DNA of 64,000 nucleotides from Anomaloglossus baeobatrachus (taxonomy: Eukaryota; Chordata; Amphibia; Anura; Aromobatidae): positions 470,447,393 to 470,511,392 of the forward strand of contig NC_134356.1 in NCBI RefSeq assembly GCF_048569485.1, read 5' to 3'. Below are positions 52,231 through 63,922 of this stretch, piece after piece. The position numbers and the translations under genes are program-made. The stretch's first letter is position 1, and every line of letters begins with the position of its first letter. The notes under the pieces were generated by a model. That model was not told the DNA's origin. It saw nothing but the letters and a program-made list of their open reading frames with translations, and searched no databases.

Positions 52231-54236
52231 CACGACCTCCTCGGCCAGTCTGGAGCGACGAGGATGGCGCGGCGGCAGTCGGCCCTGATCTTGCGTAGCA
52301 CTCTGGGCAACAGTGCCAGCGGAGGAAACACATAAGGGAGCTGAAACTGCGACCAATCCTGAACTAAGGCGTCTGCCGCCAGAGCTCTGGGATCTTGAGA
52401 CCGTGCCATGAACGTTGGTACCTTGTTGTTGTGCCGGGACGCCATGAGGTCGACGTCCGGCACCCCCCAGCGGCAACAGATCTCCTGAAACACGTCCGGG
52501 TGAAGGGACCATTCCCCTGCGTCCATGCCCTGGCGACTGAGATAATCTGCTTCCCAGTTTTCCACGCCTGGGATGTGAACTGCGGATATGGTGGGGGCCG
52601 TGGCTTCCACCCACATCAAAATCCGCCGGACTTCCTGGAAGGCTTGTCGACTGCGTGTGCCGCCTTGGTGGTTGATGTATGCCACCGCTGTAGAATTGTC
52701 CGACTGAATTCGGATCTGCTTGCCTTCCAGCCACTGCTGGAACGCTTTCAGGGCAAGATACACTGCCCGAATTTCCAGAACATTGATCTGAAGCGAGGAC
52801 TCTTGCCGGGTTCACGTACCCTGAGTCCTGTGGTGGAGAAAAAACCGCTCCCCACCCTGACAGACTTGCGTCCGTCGTGACTACTTCCCAGGATGGGGGT
52901 AGGAAGGATTTCCCCTTCGACAATGAAGTGGGAAGAAGCCACCACCGAAGGGAAGCTTTGATCGCCTGAGAGAGGGAGACGGTCCTGTCGAGGGACGTCG
53001 GCTTCCTGTCCCATTTGCGTAGGATGTCCCATTGAAGAGGACGCAGGTGAAACTGCGCGAAAGGGACTGCTTCCATTGCTGCCACCATCTTCCCCAGGAA
53101 GTGCATGAGGCGCCTCAAGGGGTGTGACTGGCCTTGAAGGAGAGATTGTACCCCTGTCTGTAGTGACCGCTGCTTGATCAGCGGAAGCTTCACTATCGCT
53201 GAGAGGGTATGAAACTCCATGCCAAGGTATGTGAGCGATTGGGCCGGTGTCAGATTTGACTTTGGAAAATTGATGATCCACCCGAAACTCTGGAGAGTCT
53301 CCAGGGTAGCGTCGAGGCTGTGTTGGCATGCCTCTAGAGAGGGTGCCTTGATCAACAGATCGTCCAAGTACGGGATCACCGAGTGACCCTGAGAATGGAG
53401 GACCGCTACTACAGTAGCCATAACCTTGGTGAAAACCCGTGGGGCTGTTGCCAGGCCGAATGGCAGTGCCACGAACTGCAGGTGTTCGTTTCCTATGGCG
53501 AAGCGCAAGAAGCGCTGGTGCTCTGGGGCAATCGGAACGTGGAGATAAGCATCTTTGATATCGATCGATGCAAGGAAATCTCCTTGGGACATTGAGGCGA
53601 TGACGGAGCGAAGGGATTCCATCCGGAACCGCCTGGTCTTTACGTGTTTGTTGAGAAGTTTCAGATCTAGGACAGGACGGAAAGACCCGTCCTTCTTTGG
53701 GACCACAAACAAGTTGGAGTAAAAACCGTGGCCCTGTTGATGAAGAGGAACAGGGACCACCACTCCTTCTGCCTTCAGAGTGCCCAGCGCCTGCAGAAGA
53801 GCCTCGGCTCTCTCGGGAGGCGGAGAAGACCTGAAGAATCGAGTCGGGGGACGAGAGATGAACTCTATCTTGTAACCGTGAGACAGAATGTCTCTCACCC
53901 AGCGGTCTTTTATTTGTGGCAGCCAGGTGTCGCAAAAGCGGGAGAGCCTGCCACCGACCGAGGATGCTACTAGAGGAGGTAGAAGTCATGAGGCAGCCGC
54001 TTTGTTAGCGGTGCTCCCAATGGCCTTTTTAGGACGTGACTTAGACCGCCATGCATCAGAGTTCCTTTGTTCTTTCTGAGACCTTTTGGACGAGGAGAAT
54101 TGGGACCTGCCCGCGCCCCGAAAGGACCGAAACCTCGACTGCCCTCTCCTCTGTTGGGAGAGGTTCTGCTTGGGCTGGGGTAAGGATGTATCCTTTCCCT
54201 TGGATTGTTTGATGATTTCATCCAGGCGCTCGTCAA
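52089..54236 (-). pseudogene. RT, RNase H and methyltransferase-like region, DIRS E (fossil)
   Basis: Blocks are FVVPKKDGSFRPVLDLKLLN, LASIDIKDAYLHVPIA, PYLDDLLIKA, VTTDASLSGWGAVF, IRIQSDNSTAVAYINHQGG and VDLMASRHNNKVPTF. Broken at a few places. Confidence 0.87.
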
Positions 54237-55360
54237 AGAGCCTGTCGCCAGAAATTGGCAAACCGGTTAAACGCTTTTTTGGAAGCGGAATCTGCCTTCC
54301 ACTCCCGTAGCCACAAGGCCCTGCGGACTACTACCGAATTGGCGGTCGCAACTGCCGTACGGCTCACAGAGTCCAGGACAGCATTCATAGCGTAAGACGC
54401 AATTGCCGAGGTCTGGGAGGTAATGGAAGCCACTTGTGGCGCGGCCGCTTCAATTTTCGCTTGACCTGCTGATATAGCTTGTAGCGCCCATACGGCTGCG
54501 AATGCTGGGGCAAAAGAAGCTCCGATAGCTTCATAGATGGATTTCATCCAGAGCTCCATCTGCCTGTCAGTGGCATCTTTAAGCGAGGCCCCATCTTCCA
54601 CTGCAAGTATGGATCTAGCCGCCAGTCTGGAGATTGGAGGATCCACTTTGGGACATTGAATCCAACCTTTAACCACTTCCGGGGGAAAAGGATAACGTGT
54701 ATCCTTAAGGCGCTTAGAGAAACGCTTATCCGGACAAGCATGGTGATTCTGGATTGCCTCTCTGAAATCAGAGTGGTCTAGAAACATACTCTGTGTACGC
54801 TTGGGGAACCTGAAGCGAAATTTCTCCTGCTGAGAATCAGACTCCTCCGCCGGAGGGGCTGAGGGAAGAATATCCAGCAACTGATGAATGGATGCAATAA
54901 GATCATTCACTATGGCGTCCCCGTCTGGAGAATTAAGATTGAGAGCGCTCCCAGGATCAGAATCCTGATCAGCTGTTTCCGCATCATCAACCAGAGAATC
55001 CCCCCGCTGAGACCCTAAACAATATGATGTCGAGGGAAATTCTAAGCGGGCTCGCTTAGACGATCTGGGGCTAGGTTCTAAGTCCGAACCCTCCGTCTGG
55101 GATGTATGAGATACCCCGTGAGGACAATGTTGGTCCAACTGAGGGGGGTCAGGGAACAATGATTCAACAGAGTCCCTTTGCTGAGATACCGGTCTGGACT
55201 GCAAGGCTTCTAGTATCTTAGCCATAGTCTCAGAGAGTTGATCCTTAAAGGCTGCGAGGGTCAGTGGAACCTGCCTGTAGCTGGGTCTTACATGCGGCGC
55301 AGGCAACATAATAAGCCTGTGTTTTGGCACCCCTGCCTTTTATGGGCGCCATGCTATAGT
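53986..55360 (-). pseudogene. gag-like ORF1 region, DIRS E (fossil)
   Basis: It is close to the ORF1 of copy B, for example FPKRTQSMFLDHSDFREAI and ARSILAVEDGASLKDATDRQ. Broken at a few places. Confidence 0.8.
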
Positions 55361-56399
55361 TTTCCCTGAGTAACACAATAGGGTATATAGCCAGAAAGAA
55401 CTGTGCTCATACAGTGTAAATTATATACAGTACACAAATAATGTACCCATACAATACAGCACCATGGGGCTAGCACCACATGTGCTGTTTACCAGCCGCC
55501 TAAGCGGTTGTGAGGCCACCAGAGACCGTGTCTGGGTCTCCCATGAATATGTCCCTCTCTGCAGCGTCGGTGGAGCTGACAGGAATGGCTGCGGCGTCCT
55601 GACGAGCTGAGGAAGCTGTGGGCGTGGCCTAGAAAGAGCGCGAAACGGGCGCTCATACTGTGTACAGTGAGGGGAGTGGAGCATGTAAATCATACTCCAG
55701 CCCTCATTGCTGCTCGCTCCGTGCAGCGTCCCGCCCTTCCCCTGCCTGTCAGGGCTGAGGGCGGGAGAAAAAAAGGGAAACTAGGCCGCAATGAAGCCGG
55801 GGACTGTAGTAATAAACGCGGCCGCCGTAAAAGCGCGGTCGCGTGAAAGTCCCCGGCGAACTACAAGTCCCAGCCGCGCCGCAGTGTCCCGTGGCAACGG
55901 CGGTCAGTGCGGTAGCCCTTACATATAAACACACTCAGCGACGCTGAGTGTGTAATGGCACATATAGACCCGGTCAGCGCCGCGGTCCCCGGTGCACTAG
56001 CACACCCAGCAAAGCTGAGGTGATGCCGTGCGCGGTCCCCATAGGGATACAGAGTACCTTTAAGATGCAGGGCCATGTCCCTGAACGGTATCGGCTCCTA
56101 TCCATCAGGCTCCACAGGAGTTGTGGATGAAGCCCGGTCTCAGTGCCTGGAGACCGATAAGATCCCACTTCACCCAGAGCCCTAAGGGGGATGGGGAAGG
56201 AAAAACAGCATGTGGGCTCCAGCCGCCGTACCCGCAATGGATACCTCAACCTTAACAACACCGCCGACAAAAGTGGGGTGAGAAGGGAGCATGCTGGGGG
56301 CCCTATATGGGCCCACTTTTCTTCCATCCGACCTAGTCAGCAGCTGCTGCTGACTAATCTGTGGAGCTGTGCTGTGCGTGTCTGACCTCCTTCGCACAA
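55361..56399 (-). other. 5' leader of DIRS E
   Basis: Noncoding leader corresponding to 21900-22916 in DIRS B. Confidence 0.6.
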
Positions 56400-56540
56400 A
56401 GCAAAAACTGAGCAGCCCGTGGGAGCACGGGGGGTGTATTGGCAGAAGGGGAGGGGCCTAACACTTTTAAGTGTAGTACTTTGTGCGGCCTCCGGAGGCA
56501 TAGCCTATACACCCAATTGTCTGGGTCTCCCAATAGAGCG
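56400..56540 (-). repeat. right inverted terminal repeat, DIRS E
   Basis: This is the complement of 50638-50780, followed by GCGAAAAAGAA. Confidence 0.92.
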
Positions 56541-56692
56541 AAAAAGAAATAAACAAATTACAATGAATATCAATTAAAAGGGTTGGCTCCAAAAACCTGC
56601 ATAAAAAATAAAATAACTTACCATTAAAATTCTTTATCAGTCTCCACCAGTATCCTACTATCTAATGATCGACTAGGAAGTAGTGACACAAT

Positions 56693-56933
56693 TAGGCATG
56701 ATCAAATACCTCAAATATTCAGCTTCGTGAATATCCGATGAATAGGTTGCCGCTCTGCGAGTATTCGATGCGCAATGTAAGTCTAGGGGAAGCCCGAATA
56801 GTCCCGAATAGTTGTTATTTGGGTTTCCAATAGACTTACATTGTGCATCGAATATTCACAAATAGTCAAATAGCGGCGACCTATTCGGCAAATATTCGCA
56901 AAGCTGAATATTTGAGGTATTCGATCATCCCTA
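56693..56933. mobile_element. hAT-type MITE with perfect 8-bp duplication
   Basis: This 241-bp element has inverted ends TAGGCATGATCAAATACC and complement. GACACAAT flanks both sides (56685-56692 and 56934-56941). The interior is palindromic, with ATTCGAT and ATATTCA motifs. Confidence 0.9.
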
Positions 56934-56941
56934 GACACAAT

Positions 56942-59022
56942 GTCTCATAGGAGCAAACGTTGTTAAAGTGGCACTAGATCACACTGGATAAAAACTCACT
57001 TTGTGTCCCTAGTCGTAAAACACTGGACACCATGATACAGGTGATGAAAAACTAAGGCTCTGTGCACATGGGCCACATGTTCCATCATTTTTGTGCCAAT
57101 AATAACATTGCACCTGTGCTATTCTTGATCAAAATTGACATAACTCCCACTGCAAAGTAAAGTCTATGAAGAAGCTCCTCACAGACCACATTCACATGCC
57201 AATTAAAGGAGTAGTCTTATTAGTAGACATGCACATCTGCTCCTCTTAGAGAGTAACCGTAGCAAACTATGGGATCTGTTCAGGCGTCCGTATCCCTCCA
57301 GCAAATTCACTGCTGCGCCAGAGTAGTAATAAAGCAAGATATATGGACACCCACCCAAGACATCATAACACTTTTTGTTCTACCTTATGTCAGGTTTTGG
57401 TTAGCTCAATACATTTTGTAGAAAAGGATTTTGCAGGATGTCCTATCTACGGTAACATGTTTGATAGTCTTATCAGTTTCCTATGATGGTAGACCTTCGG
57501 GGGAAAGACGAATTGGGCATTTTAATATGTCCAATCCATTGATCCAGCTGTAAATATTCTGCAGCATAGCCGTCAGCTCAAAAAAAGCGTGACCAACAGC
57601 TAACTAAAGTAGATGGCCAGTATTGGAGTTATTAAGGGGACAGTAGCTTCAAATCACCATCTACAACAACAAGCAGACATATAGCGGTGACTACTGCTAT
57701 CTCATACCGTTAGGATGACGACATTAATGTGGAAGGGGATATGTGCAAAGATAAATCAACAAAGCAGAAGTAACAAGCAAGCCACTGCTGCTTCCAAAAT
57801 TCCCAGGGCACAAAATACAGTAAGATACAATAATCACAAAAGTTTGGGTGTCAGATTTTTTTTTTTAGAGGAAAAAAGAAAAAAAGAAAAAAAAAAAAAA
57901 AAAAAAGGGGGGGGGGTTAACAGAAAGTTTCAGCTCTCCCAGGATATAACAGGACTGTAGCACAGACAGACCACATTTAGTGAAGATAACGTAAGCCTCC
58001 CGCTACCATGCTCGGTAGTTACTGAGTAAGGGAAAGAGGTGGTTGATAACTAGAAATACATATGCGTCACAATGCCAAGTTGAGAATAATATTTAAGGCT
58101 TTAGTAAGTGTATTACACACAATCTTCGGCACACCACAAGCGTCTGCACTCAATATTTAATCCACCAAGGTTAAATGTGAAAATGTATACTAAGCAGCCT
58201 GACATAGTCCCTGAAACAGAAGGAAACGTCCTTGGAAGGTTGTTTAAATGGAAGAGCACGCCATGCTATTAAGATGCATGTCGGAGAGTGCAAATTTATG
58301 TCGTTTGTCTTATTAGCCAAAGTCCAAATGTTCCTTTCGATTCCGCCTTATAAATATGAAGTCAATAGCCATGGGAGTGAGGGGTTAAATCTAACCTGCT
58401 ATACGAGTAAATGAAATATACAGCCATTAAAGAAATGTAAAAACCAGCCTGTAAAAGAAGCCACATCCGGTATATGAAAGTGGGATTTTTGGTTACAGGT
58501 TCACAGTTAATCGTAAAGCCATTTCCCCCGCAGTTAAGCAATAATAGTTAGAGTTAGTCTAGCAGGACACTTGAACATACACTGCAGTGTATAACGTACG
58601 ACAGAGACTACTACTGATTATATATGGGCACTATTTGTTTCTGCAGTCATGTTCATATAAGATATAGCAACCTAAAGCTGGAAACTTGGCATAAGAAGAC
58701 ATTGTCCAGTTAATACATACTATAAATTAGCCAATTGGAATCAGATCTGAGTATATATTATTGATTAGCCAATTGGTGTCGGAAATCTTGTGCCTCATAA
58801 GTGTATGGTATCCATACACCTGCAGTGTATGATTTCATTACAAACTCATGTGACATCACAAGAACTTATAGAAAGCCCCAACTTCCCAGCACACAGTAAG
58901 TCAGGACGGAGTCACAAGAACAGCTTTCACACATGAAGTGCTATGTCTTTCACTGCAAAGGGTCAGGATGTAGGTGCAATGAAGAGGTCACAGAGAGACA
59001 AGTGCAGCATGTCAAAACGTAC
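56942..59022. other. TJP1 11.4-kb intron, last part
   Basis: No coding exon is seen. A-rich tract at about 57879-57907 followed by a G-run, and otherwise unassigned sequence. Confidence 0.45.
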
Positions 59023-59247
59023 TTGGAGGGGTAGCTGTTAAAGCTAAGTTGGCTCTGAGATTGTCCAGGTTTAGCAGGCTCAGGGAGGATGTTTGCAGAC
59101 AGAGACGGAGTGGGTTTATCAAAGCTTCGACGGTCAAAGTAAGACAACTGCTTCCGGTAGTACTCTTCATCTTCCTCGGGATCATAGTTATTAGAGCGTA
59201 CAATATCCTCCAGCGGCTTCATTTGAGGTTTTTGCGGTTCAGGTACT
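59023..59247 (-). CDS. TJP1: TJP1 tail exon with acidic DPEEDEEYY motif
   Basis: This encodes VPEPQKPQMKPLEDIVRSNN, then DPEEDEEYYRKQLSYFDRRS and a Ser/Pro-rich stretch ending SFNSYPSK. In human ZO-1 the equivalent lies in or next to the actin-binding region. The exon starts with one base completing Arg and ends with two bases of Lys. The flanking AG acceptor (59249-59248) and GT donor (59022-59021) are both present. Confidence 0.95.
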
Positions 59248-59878
59248 CTTAAGAGAAGCAGTAACAAACATTTTGCAAGAAACTGCTTATCACACATTCA
59301 AAAATAATACGTTTTAGCTTAGAAGAAAAAAAAAAAAAAAAAAAAAAAAAAGAAGATGTACATTTATAACATTACATCTGCTCATCAGGCTCATCACATT
59401 CCAAGCGTAGCTATGCAAATAACCAGCACTGCAGGACGGGGATCTGGAGCAATCCAGACAGACAGCTAAACAGAATACCGTTGTTAGCTAATGTTTTCTA
59501 CCACTATACGTGAAATTACCTGCTAAACCAGCCTTCCAGGTGTCTTGTAAGTCACATGGGAAATAATAACAAGCGAAGAAAGCAAACGGATGTCAATTAA
59601 AGCCTATTGGCACTGGCAAAGCCACGCTGTGTAATCTAACAAGTACAGCTCTGGTCCACCCCTCGGAGTATTATGAGGCTCCCAGCGGCTATGCTACATC
59701 CCAAAAGGCATTCAGGACTGGTGACCAGGCTGTCTATACAAGTTACAGTACTAGCAGTTTTTGCCTGAAATCAGACTTTAAACTAAGGGCTTAAAATTTT
59801 ACTGTTTAATTCAGGGTTAGAACATGTGGAACCACTGAATAACTAGAATAAACCACCACAAAAAATCCACCATCTTAC
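59248..59878. other. TJP1 intron
   Basis: A 631-bp intron with GT and AG ends on the minus strand. It contains an A-run at about 59325-59351. Confidence 0.8.
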
Positions 59879-59973
59879 CTATAGGTTGCTTTTTCCGGAT
59901 CGTAATGAGGCAGTGGGGCGGCTTTAGATGCAGTTACCGGAACAGTTATTGGTTTAGGTGCAACCTCTGGGGC
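59879..59973 (-). CDS. TJP1: TJP1 tail exon (95 nt)
   Basis: This encodes APEVAPKPITVPVTASKAA followed by PLPHYDPEKATY, matching the human segment PPEVASKPSG...HDKTLYR. It enters in phase 0 and leaves with two bases (AG) that complete Arg in the next exon. The acceptor follows a T-rich tract (A-run on the plus strand at 59976-59988). The donor GTAAGA is strong. Confidence 0.93.
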
Positions 59974-60249
59974 CTAAAAAAAAAAAAAATAAAATGAAAA
60001 CCATAATTTATCCTATAATATATAACTCTGTAAATAAAAGATAAGGCAGACAAAAACTATCCACATGCAGGAAAAAATCAAATTGGGTGAGCTCTGGGTG
60101 CCGATCAATACAGACAGCACAACATAAGCAATGATGGTTTATGACAATACTTTTTTTTTTAAATCCCAAATATGTTCTGCGACCCACCTCGCATCAATTC
60201 TCAGCTGCCTTCTCTGACCCAAATTCTACTACAAGTTACAGCAGCGGAC

Positions 60250-60790
60250 ACCGCTCATAACGGAAATTAAATCATTCTGCGCTTGTTTATTATGAGGGTC
60301 TTCCTCCTTGAGAAAGCAACAATACCTCCGCGAAATGCGCGTTGGTGGTGATCCTGCACCTTTTTATGGGTATTTTGTACGGATGTTATGACTGAGCATG
60401 GGCTCCCCTGTGACTGCACCTGCACTTTAGGTAATTCTCTTGATCTTTTTTTGTCCAAGTATGGCTATACTGGGGACCCTGTCCAGCCATGTGCACATGC
60501 ACTTCACTAGACACCCGGGCAGACCTTTTAATCATTGCCTGTTTTCCTCTTCCCTCTATATCCTCTCTTTCAATCCTCACCTTTGAGGTTTACTCTATGT
60601 TTTACTTATTAGTGTTTTTGGATTAAGAGGTGAATGGGAACTTGATATCAGCTCTTATTTATCTGCCCACCATACATCCTGTACTCCCCCTATATCTATT
60701 GGTAGATTTTATTGTGTTATGTTGTATGTGATCTTCATTAATAAAAAGTTATTGTATTTTGTACAAATTACTCGCTTTTTTCTCATTTTA
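60250..60790 (+). mobile_element. Penelope-type fragment with hammerhead-like relic
   Basis: This noncoding segment has a decayed hammerhead-like core at 60307-60342 and an AATAAA-bearing end near 60740. No protein remains. Confidence 0.45.
60307..60342 (+). ncRNA. degenerate hammerhead-like motif
   Basis: CTTGAGA in place of CTGATGA, then a loop and GCGAAATGCGC. The catalytic box is altered, so activity is unlikely. Confidence 0.35.
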
Positions 60791-61149
60791 TGCTTGTTTA
60801 TTAGGTAAGCACAGGTGGCAGATTTTAAGTTCCCTCAGAGAACTAACCTGATTGGTGAGAATTTCTCCCTTTCTTTTACCCACTATAGCGCTTTGCAAAT
60901 TATCCCTGTTTAAGAAGTGATTAGAACCGGACAACCTATGCTTACTTCATATGCTGGGTAAGATGGGCACATTTACACCAGTCCCATTCTTCGTTCAAGT
61001 TCTCACTATTTCACTTGACACCAAAGCCTCATGCTCCTTGATCTCCCTTAGGCTATCTTGTATTCTATGATAAAATTATTCCCATCTACTGTACAATATG
61101 TATTCTTTTTAATGCTGGTCTTTCCCTATATTTTCCAATATCTATTATT

Positions 61150-61440
61150 CTAGATGTTTGACCTAGTATATTGGAATTTACACTGTACTGATTTTTTTTT
61201 TTATATATTTCTTTTATTTTACTTTGCACTGTTTGTTAATTTTATTTTCAGTCATTGACAAAGGCCATGTTCTGGGCCGAAACGTCTGACGCATTGCACT
61301 GAATACGAAATAAAATATTCACGTTTTTCCACTCACTCAATCTGGGAGTGCCTCTTATCTATTTTGTACTGTATGGTTTGGAAGCCTACGAGAGCACCCC
61401 AGTTACAGAACCGTTTTAGTGGTGGAAGTGCCTTATTGAA
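61150..61440 (+). mobile_element. Penelope-type fragment with hammerhead-like relic
   Basis: A segment of Penelope terminal-repeat character with a hammerhead-like motif at 61254-61284. No protein remains. Confidence 0.45.
61254..61284 (+). ncRNA. degenerate hammerhead-like motif
   Basis: TTGACAA is followed by GGCC, an 8-base loop, GGCC and GAAAC. The stem II hairpin is strong, but the first core box departs from CTGATGA, so the motif is probably inactive. Confidence 0.45.
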
Positions 61441-62538
61441 TTGAACCAAATCCTACAGCAACTTCTGAAATTACTCTCTGCAAATCAACGAGACTCCTAT
61501 TCAGGCAGACTTGAGAGAGTGCCGTCCAGGGCACATGGCAGTTACCAGGATTTGGGTAAAACTGATTTACAAGGGGGAAAACTTGCACTGCTGCAAGATC
61601 GTGCAGGAGACCAGGTCCTTCTCTTATCCGGACAATAAACATACTGCAGTGGGATGACTCGCGTGCTACTGGAGCGCATATAATTGCTAACAACATTGGG
61701 TTACTGTAATCTCTGTTATGGGTAGAGCATTGGAAATTAATACATACTTTGTGACTTAACTTTGTAGGGCATGTACTGCAGGTGCACTTATGTAATCTGT
61801 GTTTTTGTTTCTGACTAATTTGGTTGAGAAATAAAAATGAACTTGATAAAAAAAAAAAAAAAAAAAACAAGAAGGAAAACTATAACGGTAATGCAGTTGC
61901 ACCAATATTTTGCACCTTTTAGCATTTTTAATGCCAGCCAGACACTCGTACTAAAAGTGAGCACGGTGGTTATGGCCTACCGTAGCATAACCCGCAGATA
62001 TGGTCTGGATCAGCCAAAAGTAATGTGTTGGGGGCTCTCAAATCTTCCCTGACAGATTATGTTGGAATTTTAACAGATCATTTTTTTTTTTGTTTGCGTT
62101 GAGGATAGGCCACCTTCAGACTATTCGGGTAGTGCCGCTGTCAGAGAATGCATTCCTGTGTATGAAGGAATTGGGACAGCAGCCGGCTGAACAATGGCTG
62201 TTTAATATGTATGGGCGGCCTTTACTGCAGTTGACTTAATCTGTGGCACACGGACAGGCCAAAAATGTGTGTAATTACAAAAAAAGTGTGCATGACCCAA
62301 AATGGTTTTTTGGGATGGCCACTGGAAGTTTTTGGATTTTTTTTTTATTTTTTATTTTTTTTGGGGGGGGGGGGGGGGAGGGGTTATTTTTTTGGATGCA
62401 GCAAATTGTTTGGAAAACATAATGTATGGAGCCCAAATATAAATATCTCCAAATCTGGAGACATGAACTCTGAGCTCGAAAAAAGAAGATCTATTAAACC
62501 CAAACTAAAATCTGCCAGACATAATTATGTGACAATAC
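61441..62538. other. TJP1 intron, distal part
   Basis: Unassigned. It contains an A-run at 61849-61867 and a T/G-run at 62339-62384. No exon. Confidence 0.5.
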
Positions 62539-63393
62539 CTTTAAAGCCGATATATCATTCATGTCCTTTGTTTTATCCCCTTGAATGGCTCTTTTATTCT
62601 CAAACATCTTAACTCTGGTAAGGACAGACTGGGGTTTCATGGCCGGGTCATCCTCCTCCTCACTCACAGCAGCTGGTGGAGGTAAAGGTTTGTTACTGTT
62701 CGGCAGAGGGTCTGGCTTTAACTGTGCTGGAGGTGGCATGTTTTCTACTCTAGGAGAAACATCATATTGTCCTTGCTTCGTATTAAATCCCTGGGAAGGA
62801 CTATGTTCATAACCCCTTGGATGCTGATCAAAATATGGTTTCGTTTCAGCAGGCCGAGAAGCGGGCACAGAAGGAAAGCTTTGAGGCTCTGGCTTGTAAC
62901 GGACAGGCATATCGAATTCCGCTGAAGGGGGGTCATCATAATGAATTTGGGGTCCTTTAAAATTTTTAGCCGGACGAGGTCGATTGTCATAGGCAACAGG
63001 AGGTGACTCCTCAAAACGAGGTTGCTGTGGAAAATAGTTGCGCTCAAGACTTTCTTCTGAATGCTGCCTAACACTAAAGTCCCTATGCTTTTGTGGATAT
63101 GAGGACTGCTTCTCATCGTAATAACCCCACTGCTCATCATATGTAGGCACATGATCGTCGCTTTGTATCCGTGGATCATAACTGTGGGAGAATTGATCCA
63201 CATAATCCGAAGTAGGGTCGAATCTGTAAGACGGATCATATTCTCTGTTCATTGCTTTTTCTGCGTAGGATGGCAGGGCATCAAAATTCTGGTTGGTGTC
63301 TTTCTCCGGTCTCTGATGGCCGATTACTTGTTGTTTTATTAAATAATTATGTCTAGGGTTCTCTTCTAAAGAATATGGCTCTTTTCTGTACAC
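62539..63393 (-). CDS. TJP1: TJP1 large tail exon (285 codons)
   Basis: This in-frame exon (phase 0 in and out) encodes the proline/tyrosine-rich tail from VYRKEPYSLEENPRHNY to MNDISALK. It carries the strongly conserved DPAMKPQSVLTRVKMFENKR block near its end and many YD and SY repeats such as YDEQWGYYDEKQ. In the ZO-1 family this region is largely disordered and serves partner and actin binding. The acceptor is CAACAG before 63393 and the donor GT is at 62538-62537. Earlier tyrosine-rich blocks diverge from mammalian ZO-1, as expected for a disordered linker. Confidence 0.95.
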
Positions 63394-63922
63394 CTGTTGG
63401 AACAACAAGAAAAGAATATATACATAAATGGAAGTTGTAAGAAAAATAAATATTCAATTTCATCGTACAGCCACAAGATGGCAGCTTTCATGCAGTGTTC
63501 TCAAGCCTCGTGAAAAAGGAAGATGCAGTGCTGGTGAATTAAAAAGATAATAAGAAACATGTTCCAGCTACTAAAACGTTAGATGTGAACAGGATAATGA
63601 GCCTAAACTTATACGAAAGTCAGGTCCAAAAACCAGAACATGTTAAGGAAATGGAAAGGAAGGGCATGCAGTACTAGAAAGCCATGCAAGGGGAAAATGC
63701 AAGCGGATTAAATTCCAGTGATTTAGATGCAGCCTAGTGAACTGCTTCTAATCTCCAATCTAATTATCTACCTTTATGACTGCAAGTACTGGGTCAGCAC
63801 AGAAAAGCTTTTCCAGTACCTCCAGTAAGTCAAGGTTTAGGAGGAAAGTGTTAAAGAAAGAATCTTGGATGCAAGTATGGCTGGAAGTAGAACAGACTGG
63901 TGCAACAATGTAGTACAGGTAC
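63394..63922. other. TJP1 intron
   Basis: A 529-bp intron between two tail exons with GT and AG ends on the minus strand. No element recognised. Confidence 0.8.

Larger units (their letters stand above)
50596..56548 (-). mobile_element. DIRS element E
   Basis: This 5.95-kb copy of the same subfamily as B has ends GAAGGGAATTTTG and GCGAAAAAGAA, terminal repeats, an internal complementary region and all three coding parts. It is broken at a few places. It lies sense to TJP1 in the 11.4-kb intron. Confidence 0.95.

Noticed and set aside
58232-58414. A 60-codon plus-strand frame in the TJP1 intron
   Set aside because: It has no similarity block, no splice context and a length expected by chance.
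62265-62612. A 115-codon plus-strand frame
   Set aside because: Part is antisense to the TJP1 exon and part is a T/G homopolymer.
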